Below the pieces are notes generated by a model, which ran no database searches, was not told where the DNA came from, and was given only the letters and a program-made list of their open reading frames with translations. The position numbers and the translations under genes were made by a program. Below are positions 1-8,526 of a stretch of DNA of 64,000 bases, piece by piece. Each line of letters starts with the position of its first letter. The stretch's first letter is position 1. The stretch covers positions 930,001-994,000 of the forward strand of contig NZ_CP094526.1 of the NCBI RefSeq assembly GCF_029910095.1. Reading direction: 5' to 3'. This DNA is from Bradyrhizobium sp. ISRA464. GTDB lineage: Bacteria; Pseudomonadota; Alphaproteobacteria; Rhizobiales; Xanthobacteraceae.

Positions 1-186
1 TCCTCGTCGATCTTCGCGCCGGGCACCACGATCTCGGCGGCGATCGCCTCCGAATTCGCCGAGAGCGACGGCCTGCACCAGTCCGGCCTGATCCTGCTCG
101 GCCTGCTCCTGTTCGTGCTGACCTTCTTCGTGCTGGCCGGAGCGCGGCTGATGCTGCTGCGGCTGGAAAAGAAAGCGGGGAAGTGA
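1..186 (+). CDS. pstC: Phosphate ABC transporter permease PstC (3' end only)
   Basis: Only the last 61 residues are in the window; the frame is open from base 1 and stops with TGA at 184-186. The visible part has the PstC-like segment [14 protein letters not shown], then one hydrophobic membrane helix ([18 protein letters not shown]) and a short basic tail. PstC pairs with PstA to form the inner-membrane channel of the high-affinity phosphate importer. It lies four bases before pstA, so the two are one transcript. Identity rests on this fragment plus the pstA-pstB-phoU-phoB order that follows. Confidence 0.9.
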   Translation, partial: SSSIFAPGTTISAAIASEFAESDGLHQSGLILLGLLLFVLTFFVLAGARLMLLRLEKKAGK

Positions 187-190
187 CGCC

Positions 191-1036
191 ATGAACCCGA
201 TCTACAAATCACGCCGCCGCAGTGACATCGTCGTCCGCGCCTTGTGCATCGGCGCCGCGCTGTTCGGCGTCACCTGGCTGGCGCTGATCCTGTTCACGCT
301 GCTCTACAACGGCGTCGCGGGCCTGAGCGTGCAGCTCTTCACCCAGAACACGCCGCCGCCGGGCTCGACCGAGGGCGGCCTGCTCAACGCCATCGTCGGC
401 TCGATCATCATGACGGTGATCGGGGTCGGCATCGGCGCGCCGCTCGGCCTGTTCGCCGGCACCTACCTTGCCGAATACGGCCGGCATGACAAGCTCACCT
501 CGGTGATCCGCTTCATCAACGACATCCTGCTCAGCGCGCCCTCGATCATCATCGGCCTGTTCATCTATGGCGCCGTGGTGGTGCCGATGCGCGGCTTCTC
601 GGCGATCGCCGGCGCGCTGGCGCTCGCCGTGATCGTGATCCCGGTCGTGCTGCGCACCACCGAGGACATGCTGCTGCTGGTGCCCAACCCGCTGCGTGAG
701 GCGGCTTCCGCGCTCGGCCTGCCGCGCTCGCTGGTGATCAAGCGGATCGCCTATCGTGCCGCCCGATCGGGTCTGATCACCGGCGTGCTGCTGGCCACCG
801 CCCGCGTCGCCGGCGAAACCGCGCCGCTGCTGTTCACCGCGCTGTCGAACCAGTTCTTCAGCCTGAGCCTGACCAGCACGATGGCCAACCTGCCGGTGAC
901 CATCAACAACTTCGTGCAAAGCCCCTACGCCTACTGGAAGGAGTTGGCGTGGAGCGGTGCATTGCTCATCACCATCACCGTGCTCGCGCTCAACATTGGC
1001 GCGCGTATCCTCGGTGCCGAAAGGGCCGCAAAATGA
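191..1036 (+). CDS. pstA: Phosphate ABC transporter permease PstA
   Basis: A 281-residue polytopic membrane protein with a cytoplasmic basic N-terminus, a first helix at about residues 18-40 and about five further helices. The permease EAA-type loop is seen around [21 protein letters not shown] (about 175-195). With PstC it forms the inner-membrane phosphate channel energised by PstB. The length is usual for PstA. The stop overlaps the pstB start (ATGA at 1033-1036), which implies translational coupling. No Pho box is visible here because the operon promoter is upstream of the window. Confidence 0.95.
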   Translation: MNPIYKSRRRSDIVVRALCIGAALFGVTWLALILFTLLYNGVAGLSVQLFTQNTPPPGSTEGGLLNAIVGSIIMTVIGVGIGAPLGLFAGTYLAEYGRHDKLTSVIRFINDILLSAPSIIIGLFIYGAVVVPMRGFSAIAGALALAVIVIPVVLRTTEDMLLLVPNPLREAASALGLPRSLVIKRIAYRAARSGLITGVLLATARVAGETAPLLFTALSNQFFSLSLTSTMANLPVTINNFVQSPYAYWKELAWSGALLITITVLALNIGARILGAERAAK

Positions 1037-1851
1037 CCGAGCTTTCCGTTTCGACGACTGTCGCGAGCCACGTTCCCCAGGTGCCGCTTCCGGAGGCACC
1101 GCCGAAAGTCACGGTGCGCAACCTCAACTTCTATTACGGCGAGCACCACGCGCTGAAGAACATCAACCTGACGCTGGGCACCAACCGCGTCACGGCGTTC
1201 ATCGGTCCGTCGGGCTGTGGCAAGTCGACGCTGCTGCGCATCTTCAACCGGATGTATGACCTCTATCCGGGCCAGCGTGCCGTCGGCCAGTTGATGCTGG
1301 ACCAGACCAACATCCTCGACCCCAAGCTCGACCTCAACCTGTTGCGCGCGCGGGTCGGCATGGTGTTCCAGAAACCGACGCCGTTCCCGATGACGATCTA
1401 CGAGAACATCGCCTTCGGCATCCGTCTCTACGAGAAGATCTCGAAGTCCGAGATGGACGACCGCGTCGAGAAGGCGCTGCGCGGCGGTGCGCTGTGGAAC
1501 GAGGTCAAGGACAAGCTGAACGCTTCGGGCCTCTCGCTCTCGGGCGGACAGCAGCAGCGCCTGTGCATCGCCCGCACGGTCGCGGTGCGGCCCGAGGTGA
1601 TCCTGTTCGACGAGCCGTGCTCGGCGCTCGACCCGATCTCGACCGCCAAGGTCGAGGAGCTGATCCAGGAATTGTCCGAGGACTACACGATCGCGATCGT
1701 CACCCACAACATGCAGCAGGCGGCGCGCGTGTCCGACAAGACCGCCTTCATGTATCTTGGCGAACTGATCGAGTTCGACGACACCAACAAGATCTTCACC
1801 TCGCCGAGCGATCGACGCACCCAGGACTACATCACCGGCCGGTTCGGCTGA
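1033..1851 (+). CDS. pstB: Phosphate ABC transporter ATP-binding protein PstB
   Basis: A 272-residue ABC ATPase that powers phosphate uptake through PstCA. Visible motifs are Walker [10 protein letters not shown] (about 58-66), Q-loop [12 protein letters not shown], signature LSGGQQQR, Walker [14 protein letters not shown] and the switch histidine in VTHNMQQA. The ATG at 1033 overlaps the pstA stop. A longer in-frame extension to 949 would lie entirely inside pstA and reads as low-complexity His/Arg, so it was not used. The PstB-specific [10 protein letters not shown] segment separates it from other ABC ATPases. Confidence 0.97.
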   Translation: MTELSVSTTVASHVPQVPLPEAPPKVTVRNLNFYYGEHHALKNINLTLGTNRVTAFIGPSGCGKSTLLRIFNRMYDLYPGQRAVGQLMLDQTNILDPKLDLNLLRARVGMVFQKPTPFPMTIYENIAFGIRLYEKISKSEMDDRVEKALRGGALWNEVKDKLNASGLSLSGGQQQRLCIARTVAVRPEVILFDEPCSALDPISTAKVEELIQELSEDYTIAIVTHNMQQAARVSDKTAFMYLGELIEFDDTNKIFTSPSDRRTQDYITGRFG

Positions 1852-1862
1852 GGAGACACGCG

Positions 1863-2582
1863 ATGGCTTCTGAACATACCGCCAAGGCATTCGACAGCGA
1901 TCTGCAGGAACTCACCCGCCTGGTCGCCGAGATGGGCGGCCTCGCCGAGCGCATGATCACCGAGTCCGTCGACGCGCTGATCCGCCGCGACGTCGCGCTC
2001 GGCAAGCGCGTCGTCGCCGCCGACGTCGAGATCGACGGTCTGCAGCGCATCATCGAGGAGCGCGCGGTGCTGACGATCGCGCGCCGCCAGCCGATGGCGA
2101 TCGACCTGCGCGAGATCGTCGGCGCGATGCGGGTGGCCACGGATCTCGAGCGGATCGGTGACCTCGCCAAGAACATGGGCAAGCGCGTCGCGGCGCTGGA
2201 GAGCGATTTCCAGCCGCTGAAGCTGATCCGCGGCCTCGAGCACATGACCGACCTCGTGCTGTCGCAGGTCAAGTCGGTGCTCGACGCCTACGCCGCACAC
2301 GACCTGCCGGCTGCGATGACCGTCTGGAAAGGCGACGAGGAGGTCGACGCGATCTGCACCTCGCTGTTCCGCGAACTGCTCACCTACATGATGGAGGACC
2401 CGCGCAACATCTCGTTCTGCATCCATCTGATGTTCTGTGCCAAGAACATCGAACGCATCGGCGACCACGCCACCAATATCGCCGAAACCGTGTTCTACAT
2501 GATCGAAGGCCAGCAGATCACCGACAAGCGACCGAAGGGCGACATGACCACCTTTGCCACGACGGTGCCGGGCAACGGCTAG
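1863..2582 (+). CDS. phoU: Phosphate signalling complex protein PhoU
   Basis: A 239-residue all-helical protein with two PhoU repeats (about residues 10-110 and 120-220). The metal-binding-type segments ATDLERIGDLAKNM and CAKNIERIGDHATNIAE mark the repeats. PhoU links the Pst transporter to the PhoR/PhoB sensor system and represses the Pho regulon when phosphate is plentiful. Its ATG at 1863 is 11 bases after pstB, with GGAG upstream (1852-1855). The in-frame upstream extension lies over pstB and was rejected. phoB follows after 58 bases. Confidence 0.96.
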   Translation: MASEHTAKAFDSDLQELTRLVAEMGGLAERMITESVDALIRRDVALGKRVVAADVEIDGLQRIIEERAVLTIARRQPMAIDLREIVGAMRVATDLERIGDLAKNMGKRVAALESDFQPLKLIRGLEHMTDLVLSQVKSVLDAYAAHDLPAAMTVWKGDEEVDAICTSLFRELLTYMMEDPRNISFCIHLMFCAKNIERIGDHATNIAETVFYMIEGQQITDKRPKGDMTTFATTVPGNG

Positions 2583-2640
2583 CTGAGGTGCTTGGTTCGC
2601 GTCCGGGCAACGGATCAACACAGAGAAAGAACATAGACCG

Positions 2641-3351
2641 ATGAGCGCACGCATTCTGGTAGTCGAAGACGAGGAAGCGCTGACGACGTTGTTGCGCTAC
2701 AACCTCGACGCGGAAGGCTACGACGTCGAAACGGTCGGGCGCGGCGACGATGCCGACACAAGGCTGAAGGAGCGTATTCCCGATCTCGTGGTGCTTGACT
2801 GGATGCTGCCGGGCCTTTCCGGCATCGAATTGTGCCGCCGCCTGCGCGCGCGCCCCGAGACCAAGCAGCTTCCGATCATCATGCTGACCGCGCGCGGCGA
2901 GGAGAGCGAGCGGGTGCGCGGTCTCGCCACCGGCGCCGACGATTACATCGTCAAGCCGTTCTCGGTGCCGGAGCTGCTGGCGCGCGTGAAGGGCCTGTTG
3001 CGCCGCGCGAGCCCCGAGCGGCTCGCGACCGTGCTGACCTATGGCGACATCGAACTCGACCGCGAGAAGCGCCGCGTGGCGCGCTCGGGCCGTCCGATCG
3101 ATCTCGGGCCGACCGAGTATCGCCTGCTCGAGTTCTTCCTCGAGCATCCCGGCCGCGTGTTCAGCCGCGAGCAGCTGCTCGACAGCGTCTGGGGCCGCGA
3201 CATCTATATCGACGAGCGGACCGTCGACGTGCATATCGGCCGGCTGCGCAAGCTGCTCAATCCCGGCCGCGAGCAGGATCCGATCCGCACCGTGCGCGGC
3301 GCCGGCTATGCGCTGGACGACCGCTTCGCCAAGGCCGAGCCGCAGCAGTAA
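2641..3351 (+). CDS. phoB: Phosphate regulon response regulator PhoB
   Basis: A 236-residue OmpR/PhoB-type response regulator. The N-terminal receiver (1-120) has the acidic pocket E9/D10, the phosphoacceptor D53 (VVLDWMLPG), the conserved threonine in MLTARG and the lysine in YIVKPF. The C-terminal winged helix (about 135-230) contains the typical LGPTEYRLLEFF and RTVDVHIGRLRK segments. It activates pst and other phosphate-starvation genes when phosphorylated by PhoR. A 58-base gap after phoU could hold a secondary promoter but no recognisable box was seen. Confidence 0.96.
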   Translation: MSARILVVEDEEALTTLLRYNLDAEGYDVETVGRGDDADTRLKERIPDLVVLDWMLPGLSGIELCRRLRARPETKQLPIIMLTARGEESERVRGLATGADDYIVKPFSVPELLARVKGLLRRASPERLATVLTYGDIELDREKRRVARSGRPIDLGPTEYRLLEFFLEHPGRVFSREQLLDSVWGRDIYIDERTVDVHIGRLRKLLNPGREQDPIRTVRGAGYALDDRFAKAEPQQ

Positions 3352-3407
3352 GCGTGAGTGTCGTCGCGGCGCCTGCCGGGACACATCACCAGACTCTGCA
3401 GGCATAA

Positions 3408-3438
3408 AAAATCCCCGCTTGCGCGGGGATTTCGTTTT
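3408..3438 (+). terminator. Intrinsic terminator of the pst-phoB operon
   Basis: A perfect hairpin (arms 3410-3418 and 3423-3431, AATCCCCGC type, four-base loop) is preceded by an A run and followed by a T-rich stretch (TTTCGTTTTAT). It is 57 bases after the phoB stop. It may also serve gcrA, which converges from the other strand and ends at 3450, because the A run gives a T run on the minus strand. Confidence 0.85.
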
Positions 3439-3449
3439 ATGAGCTGTGT

Positions 3450-3962
3450 TTACCGTGTCGGCGGTTTGTTGGCCGGGCGGCGCCGATCGGCGGCCGGCTG
3501 GTAGGCGACACGCGAGTGATGCGCGCAATAGGGCAGGCCGGTGAGCGCCTTGCCGCCGCAGAAGAAGAATTCGGGGCTCGAGGGGTCGCCGACCGGCCAG
3601 TGACACGTGGCCTCGCTCAGCTCGAGCAGCGACAGCCGCTGGCTCATCGGCACCACATTGTCATAGGCGACCGGATCCGGCTCCAGCTCGACCTCGAAGG
3701 CGTGCGCGAGCGCGGTGTTGCCGCGCGAGACCGGGCGCGCCACCCGCATCATGTGTTGGGCGGGACGGGCCTTGCGCTGCCGCGGGGCAGCCGTGGAGGG
3801 GGCCTTGGCACGGCCGGACAGGCCAAGCCGATGCACTTTGCCGATCACGGCGTTTCGCGTCACATTGCCGAGTTCCGCCGCAATCTGGCTGGCCGACAGG
3901 CCCGCCTCCCAGAGCTTCTTCAGCTGCTCGACGCGATCATCGGACCAGGTCAATACCGTCAT
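3450..3962 (-). CDS. gcrA: Cell cycle regulator GcrA
   Basis: A 170-residue GcrA-family protein. The N-terminal DNA-binding part (1-50) matches the family closely: TWSDDRVEQLKKLWEAGLSA, then ASQIAAELG and NAVIGKVHRLGL. The C-terminal part carries a small Cys/His-containing segment (CHWPVGDPSSPEFFFCG, YCAHH) that is typical of the family and contacts sigma-70. GcrA works with CcrM adenine methylation at GANTC sites to set cell-cycle transcription in alphaproteobacteria. It converges on phoB. GANTC sites occur upstream (see findings). Confidence 0.95.
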   Translation of the reverse strand: MTVLTWSDDRVEQLKKLWEAGLSASQIAAELGNVTRNAVIGKVHRLGLSGRAKAPSTAAPRQRKARPAQHMMRVARPVSRGNTALAHAFEVELEPDPVAYDNVVPMSQRLSLLELSEATCHWPVGDPSSPEFFFCGGKALTGLPYCAHHSRVAYQPAADRRRPANKPPTR

Positions 3963-4304
3963 CGCATTCTTCCCTTCGCCTTGCGCCGGCCAGACATTGG
4001 AGCGGCGCTGCGAGCCAAATCTGACAAATATCCCTGCGGTCAGAATCCCTTAGCCCTCGCCGGACGCGGTTTCGCGCCCGAACGTGTACGCAGAACGAAA
4101 GCTACTTAGAGGGTCCAATACTGCCGCACGAGATGTCGTATCCGACAGGCCAAACGCTACAATATGGCGTGACTCTGGCGCAAGAGTCCGCGGCAACGCG
4201 TCCACATGTTCCCACACTTATGCATTGCAATGAGGCTTTTCCACCTCACCGGAATGCACCGGATCGCGCGCGTTTCGCATTGCAGGAAGGTCACTTCGTG
4301 GCGA
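3963..4304. other. Intergenic region upstream of gcrA
   Basis: This non-coding stretch separates gcrA (leaving on minus) from the argD leader. It holds three GANTC sites (4043-4047, 4171-4175, 4184-4188), the methylation target of CcrM. It also has moderately AT-rich segments, but no promoter that I can assign with confidence to gcrA. Short open frames here have no recognisable product. Confidence 0.5.
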
Positions 4305-4332
4305 TTGACAGCGACTGCCCGCAGCATACAAT
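4305..4332 (+). promoter_or_regulatory. Near-consensus sigma-70 promoter before argD
   Basis: TTGACA (4305-4310), a 16-base spacer, and TACAAT (4327-4332). The expected start point falls at about 4339-4341, exactly where a strong hairpin begins. The argD start codon is about 107 bases downstream. This is the best-matching housekeeping promoter noticed in the window. Confidence 0.7.
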
Positions 4333-4339
4333 GTTCGCC

Positions 4340-4373
4340 ACGTGCCGCCCGAAAAGGCGGCACGTTTTGTTTT
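4340..4373 (+). terminator. Terminator-like hairpin at the predicted +1 of the argD transcript
   Basis: A ten-base perfect stem (ACGTGCCGCC, 4340-4349, with 4356-4365), a CGAAAA loop and a T-rich tail (TTTGTTTT). It has the form of an intrinsic terminator but begins where transcription from the promoter at 4305-4332 should start. It could be an attenuator, a 5'-end stability hairpin, a source of a roughly 35-nt RNA, or the terminator of an unseen upstream transcript. Confidence 0.6.
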
Positions 4374-4446
4374 CCGAAGCTGGCCGTTGCTGCGCTGGCG
4401 TCAAGGCACGCGGCAATTGTCGGCCTCAAACCCGTCAGTGATTGCC

Positions 4447-5655
4447 ATGACCAATAGCGCCACGTCGCATCTGCTTCCCGTCTTCGCCAGGGTCGATCTC
4501 GGCTTCGAACGCGGCGAGGGCGCCTGGCTCATCGCAACCAACGGCGACCGCTACCTCGATTTCACGTCGGGTGTCGCGGTCAACGCGCTCGGGCACGCGC
4601 ATCCGCATCTGGTCAAGGCGCTGCAGGAACAGGCGACCAAGCTCTGGCACATGTCGAACCTGTTCAAGAGCCCGGACGGCGAGGTGCTCGCCGCGCGGCT
4701 GTGCGAGCAGAGCTTTGCCGACTACGTGTTCTTCTGCAATTCCGGCGCGGAAGCGATGGAAGGCGTGATCAAGCTGGTCCGCCACTATCACTTCTCCAAG
4801 GGGCATCCCGAGCGCTACCGCATCATCACCTTCGAGGGCGCGTTCCATGGCCGCACGCTCGGAACGCTGGCCGCCACCGGTTCCGCCAAATATCTCGAGG
4901 GCTTCGGCCCGCCGATGGATGGTTTCGACCAGGTTCCGCACGGCGACATCGAGGCGGTGAAGAAGGCGATCGGGCCGCACACCGCCGGCATCCTGATCGA
5001 GCCGGTGCAGGGCGAGGGCGGCGTGCGTTCGGCGCCGCAAGCCTTCTTCAAGGCGTTGCGCCAGCTCTGCGACGAGCACGGCCTGTTGCTTGCGTTCGAC
5101 GAGGTGCAGACCGGCATGGGCCGCACCGGCGAACTGTTCGCCTACAAGCGCGTCGGCGTGACGCCCGACGTGATGTCGCTTGCGAAGGCGCTCGGCGGCG
5201 GCTTCCCAATCGGCGCCGTGCTGGCGAGCGCAAAGGCCGCGGCTGGCATGGCGCCGGGTTCGCACGGCTCGACCTTCGGCGGCAATCCGCTGGCGGTGGC
5301 GGCGGCCAATGCCGTGCTCGACGTCATGCTCAAGCCTGGCTTCTTCGATCACGTGCAGAAGATGTCGTTGCTGCTCAAGCAGAAGCTCGCCTCGGCCGTC
5401 GACCGCTATCCCGGCGTGATTTCGGACGTGCGCGGCGAAGGCCTGTTGATCGGCGTCAAGGCCGTGGTGCCCTCGGGCGATCTCGTCACCGCGCTGCGTG
5501 AGCAGAAGCTGCTCACCGTCGGCGCCGGCGACAACGTCGTCCGGTTCCTGGCGCCCCTGATCGTCACCGAGGCCGAAATCGACCAGGCGATCGGAAGCCT
5601 TGAGCGCGCCTGTGCCGCGCTGGCGACCGCACAGCCGAAGAAGGCGGCAGGATGA
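4447..5655 (+). CDS. argD: Acetylornithine aminotransferase ArgD
   Basis: A 402-residue class III PLP-dependent aminotransferase that converts N-acetylglutamate semialdehyde to N-acetylornithine in arginine synthesis. Visible motifs are the phosphate-binding NSGAEAMEG (about 100), the PLP-ring contact segment [22 protein letters not shown] and the catalytic lysine in [17 protein letters not shown] 4447 gives the normal N-terminus; the open frame continues upstream to 4342 but would start inside the leader hairpin. The gene overlaps argF by four bases. Confidence 0.95.
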   Translation: MTNSATSHLLPVFARVDLGFERGEGAWLIATNGDRYLDFTSGVAVNALGHAHPHLVKALQEQATKLWHMSNLFKSPDGEVLAARLCEQSFADYVFFCNSGAEAMEGVIKLVRHYHFSKGHPERYRIITFEGAFHGRTLGTLAATGSAKYLEGFGPPMDGFDQVPHGDIEAVKKAIGPHTAGILIEPVQGEGGVRSAPQAFFKALRQLCDEHGLLLAFDEVQTGMGRTGELFAYKRVGVTPDVMSLAKALGGGFPIGAVLASAKAAAGMAPGSHGSTFGGNPLAVAAANAVLDVMLKPGFFDHVQKMSLLLKQKLASAVDRYPGVISDVRGEGLLIGVKAVVPSGDLVTALREQKLLTVGAGDNVVRFLAPLIVTEAEIDQAIGSLERACAALATAQPKKAAG

Positions 5656-6581
5656 TGAGCAAGCCTGTCCGCCACTTCCTCGACATTAACGAATTGCCGC
5701 TCGCCGAGCTGCGCAACATGCTCTCGGCCGGCGCCGCCATGAAGGCGAAGCTGAAGGCCCACGAGAAGGGCAGGAAGCCGCTCGAAGGCAAGACGCTCGC
5801 GATGATCTTCGAGCGCCCGTCGACCCGCACGCGGGTGTCGTTCGACGTCGGCATGCGCCAGCTCGGCGGTGAATCGATCATGCTGACCGGCGCCGAGATG
5901 CAGCTCGGCCGCGGCGAGACCATCGCCGACACCGCGCGCGTGCTGTCGCGCTATGTCGACGCGATCATGATCCGCATCCTCAACCACGATGCGCTGCTGG
6001 AGCTTGCAGCGCACGCCACCGTTCCCGTGATCAACGGGCTGACGCGTCGCTCGCATCCGTGCCAGGTGATGGCCGACCTGATGACCTTCGAGGAAAATCG
6101 CGGGTCGATCGAGGGCAAGACGGTGGCCTGGACCGGCGACGACAACAACGTGCTGGCCTCCTGGGCGCATGCCGCCGAGCGCTTCAAGTTCAATCTCAAC
6201 GTGGCGACCCCGCCGGAGCTCGCGCCGAAGAAGGCGATGCGCGACTGGATCAAGACCACCGGCGCGTCGATCGTGCTCGGCACCGATCCGGAAGCCGCGG
6301 TCCGCGGCGCCGATTGCGTCGTCACCGACACCTGGGTGTCGATGGGCGACAAGGAGGGCGAGCACCGCCACAACGTGCTCAGGCCCTACCAGGTCAATGA
6401 AAAGCTGATGTCGCTGGCCAAGCCCGACGCGCTGTTCATGCACTGCCTGCCCGCGCATCGCGGCGAGGAGGTCACCGACGAGGTGATCGACGGCCCGCAG
6501 TCCGTCGTGTTCGACGAGGCGGAAAATCGCCTGCATGCGCAGAAGGGCATTTTGGCCTGGTGTTTTAACGCGGTCGCATAG
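5652..6581 (+). CDS. argF: Ornithine carbamoyltransferase ArgF
   Basis: A 309-residue anabolic ornithine carbamoyltransferase that makes citrulline from ornithine and carbamoyl phosphate. The carbamoyl-phosphate loop [12 protein letters not shown] (about 57-68), the HPCQVMADL segment, the ornithine-binding [11 protein letters not shown] and the catalytic HCLPAHRG are all present. The start is ambiguous between tandem ATGs at 5652 and 5655; the first overlaps the argD stop, which indicates coupling. Length and motifs are normal. Confidence 0.96.
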   Translation: MMSKPVRHFLDINELPLAELRNMLSAGAAMKAKLKAHEKGRKPLEGKTLAMIFERPSTRTRVSFDVGMRQLGGESIMLTGAEMQLGRGETIADTARVLSRYVDAIMIRILNHDALLELAAHATVPVINGLTRRSHPCQVMADLMTFEENRGSIEGKTVAWTGDDNNVLASWAHAAERFKFNLNVATPPELAPKKAMRDWIKTTGASIVLGTDPEAAVRGADCVVTDTWVSMGDKEGEHRHNVLRPYQVNEKLMSLAKPDALFMHCLPAHRGEEVTDEVIDGPQSVVFDEAENRLHAQKGILAWCFNAVA

Positions 6582-6731
6582 CGCGCATTTAATGCTGTCG
6601 TCCCGGCCTCGCGCCGGGAGCAGTAACTGCTGCTGTGAGTTGTCGCGAATACTTGAGCTCATCAGGCTTGGGCTCAGGCGTCGCGCGTGTGCCCCTTTCG
6701 TTTTGCGGTCCGAGACCCCAGATAGAGCGCC
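6582..6731. other. argF-hslO spacer
   Basis: 150 bases with a small CCCGGC/GCCGGG inverted repeat near 6602-6618. No T run follows, so it is not a clear terminator. No ORF was recognised. argF and hslO are probably co-transcribed or separated by a weak promoter. Confidence 0.4.
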
Positions 6732-7733
6732 ATGGTTCCACAATCCCCCGACACCAAAATCGCTGCCGAGGCGCCGACCCGCGCGCCATCGGCTATTCCG
6801 GTTGACGACGCGGTGCTGGCCTTCGAGGTCGACGCGCTCGACCTGCGCGGACGGCTGACCCGGCTCGGTCCCGCGCTCGACGAGATCCTGCACAAGCACG
6901 ATTACCCGCCGCCGGTGGGCAAGCTGCTGGGCGAGGCCATCGTGCTGACGACGCTGCTCGGCTCATCCGTCAAGTTCGAGGGCCGCTTCATCCTGCAGAC
7001 CCGGACCGACGGTCCGGTCTCGCTGCTGATCGTCGATTTCCGGGCGCCCGACCGGCTGCGCGCCTACGCGCGCTACGATGCCACCCGCCTCAAGCCGGGC
7101 CTCACCTCGGGTGAGCTGCTCGGCAAGGGCCATCTCGCGATGACCATCGACCAGGGTTCGAAAACGAGCCGCTATCAGGGGCTGGTCGCGCTGGAGGGCG
7201 GCAGCCTGGAAGACGCGGCGCACGAGTATTTCCTGCGCTCCGAGCAGATTCCGACCCGGGTCCGCCTTGCGGTCGGCGAGGAGATGCGCGGCGGCGAGGG
7301 TGGCAAGCTGCACTGGCGCGCCGGCGGCATCATGCTGCAATTCCTGCCGAAGGCGCCGGAACGCGCCAAGCAGGCCGATCTGCATCCCGGCGACGCGCCG
7401 GAGGGTACCGAGGCGCACAGCGTGCCCGAGGACGACGCCTGGGTCGAAGGACAGTCGCTGATCTCGACCGTCGAGGACGTCGAGCTGATCGATCCCGACC
7501 TCTCCGGCGAGCGGCTGCTCTATCGCCTGTTTCACGAACGCGGCGTCCGCGTCTTCACCCCGCAACCGTTGCGCGCGGAGTGCTCCTGCTCGCGCGACGC
7601 GGTGTCCGCGATGCTCAAGAGCTTCACGCCGAAGGATCGCGCCGACATGGTCAAGGATGGCAAGGTGGTCGTGACCTGCGAGTTCTGCTCGTCGGTCTAC
7701 GAGTTCACGCCGCAACAAGCGGGCGTCGAATAG
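6732..7733 (+). CDS. hslO: Hsp33 family redox-regulated chaperone HslO
   Basis: A 333-residue Hsp33 homologue, a holdase chaperone in the cytoplasm that is activated by oxidation. The C-terminal zinc-binding redox switch is intact: CSC (about residue 283) and CEFC (about 315), the CXC...CXXC arrangement of the family. The N-terminal domain begins after a roughly 25-residue Pro/Ala-rich extension, slightly longer than in E. coli. It follows argF, as in many Bradyrhizobium relatives. Confidence 0.93.
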   Translation: MVPQSPDTKIAAEAPTRAPSAIPVDDAVLAFEVDALDLRGRLTRLGPALDEILHKHDYPPPVGKLLGEAIVLTTLLGSSVKFEGRFILQTRTDGPVSLLIVDFRAPDRLRAYARYDATRLKPGLTSGELLGKGHLAMTIDQGSKTSRYQGLVALEGGSLEDAAHEYFLRSEQIPTRVRLAVGEEMRGGEGGKLHWRAGGIMLQFLPKAPERAKQADLHPGDAPEGTEAHSVPEDDAWVEGQSLISTVEDVELIDPDLSGERLLYRLFHERGVRVFTPQPLRAECSCSRDAVSAMLKSFTPKDRADMVKDGKVVVTCEFCSSVYEFTPQQAGVE

Positions 7734-7758
7734 TACATGCGTCACCACACGTGACACT

Positions 7759-7860
7759 CGTCATCACCCGCGAAAGCGGGTGATCCAGTATTCCAGAGAC
7801 GTTTGTAAACGATGGAAAAGCCGCGGCGTACTGGATGCCACGCATGCGCGGGGCATGACA
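7759..7860. repeat. Palindromic intergenic element, family II (copy 1)
   Basis: About 100 bases built from two stem-loops: CACCCGCGAAAGCGGGTG near 7765-7782, followed by ATCCAGTATTCCAGAGACG, and a CGTACTGGATGCC half followed by a GCATGCGCGGGGCATG stem. A second copy lies in the opposite orientation at 15637-15736 with the same outer halves. It sits between the convergent genes hslO and apaG. Confidence 0.8.
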
Positions 7861-7867
7861 CCACGGG

Positions 7868-8266
7868 CTAATTCAGTACGCGCTTGCCGTCCGGGCTGGG
7901 GCTGTCGAGCGAGAAGGTCGGTACGTCGATCTCGAAGCGCTCGCCGCTCTCGCTGACCATCTGGTAGCTGCCCGTCATGAAGCCGGAGGCGGTCGGCAGC
8001 GGCACGCCCGAGGTGTATTCGAAGCGCTCGCCGGGGGCGAGCACCGGCTGCTCGCCGACCACGCCCTCGCCGCGGACCTCCTGGCGGCGGCCGGTGGCGT
8101 CGGTGATGATCCAGTGCCGCGTGCGCAGCTGAACGGTCTCCGGGCCGGAATTGGTGATCACGATCGTGTAGGACCAGAAATATTCGCGCCGCTCAACCGA
8201 CGAGCGTTCCGGCATGAAGTTCGGCTCGACGGTGACTTCGATCTGGCGGGTTACGGCACGGTACAT
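7868..8266 (-). CDS. apaG: ApaG family protein (Co2+/Mg2+ efflux protein ApaG)
   Basis: A 132-residue single-domain protein with the ApaG/DUF525 fold. The start at 8266 gives the family N-terminus MYRAVTRQIEVTVEPNF. Typical segments are YFWSYTIVITN, VQLRTRHWIITDA, GEGVVGEQPVLAPGE and ASGFMTGSYQM. The biochemical role of the family is not settled; in enterobacteria loss affects Co2+ resistance. The open frame runs upstream to 8407 but that part lacks family similarity and overlaps a small palindrome. Confidence 0.9.
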   Translation of the reverse strand: MYRAVTRQIEVTVEPNFMPERSSVERREYFWSYTIVITNSGPETVQLRTRHWIITDATGRRQEVRGEGVVGEQPVLAPGERFEYTSGVPLPTASGFMTGSYQMVSESGERFEIDVPTFSLDSPSPDGKRVLN

Positions 8267-8289
8267 GCAACAAATTCCGATGGTCTTGG

Positions 8290-8311
8290 AGCATGATGAT
8301 AAGATCATGCT
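8290..8311. repeat. Short palindrome related to the GAGCATGATC repeat family
   Basis: AGCATGAT and ATCATGCT (8290-8297, 8304-8311) flank a six-base loop and are followed by GAAAC. The arms match the termini of the larger element at 36701-36749 (GAGCATGATC...GATCATGCTC AAAC). It is probably a degraded or minimal copy in the apaG-opgC intergenic region (8267-8526), which otherwise holds nothing I recognise. Confidence 0.5.
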
Positions 8312-8526
8312 GAAACAGGGAGCCATCATATCGAATTGGGCCGCCGGAACCAATCGGGGCGGCGAAAAGCTGGCCCGGTAGGCGCCGGTCCATCCCGGTT
8401 TCAACATAGTTCCGTTCTAGGAGCGCGGCGGCATGCCGCCGCTGCCAGCGCTTGGTCCGCAAGCCGCGGGCCGATATTATCTTTTCTCCACGGCGTGCGA
8501 GTATCCCGCAGCCGACATGGTGCTTG

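Noticed and set aside
3516..4109. Plus-strand open frame covering gcrA
   Set aside because: Shadow of gcrA; composition is Arg/His/Ala-rich and no homologue is recognisable.
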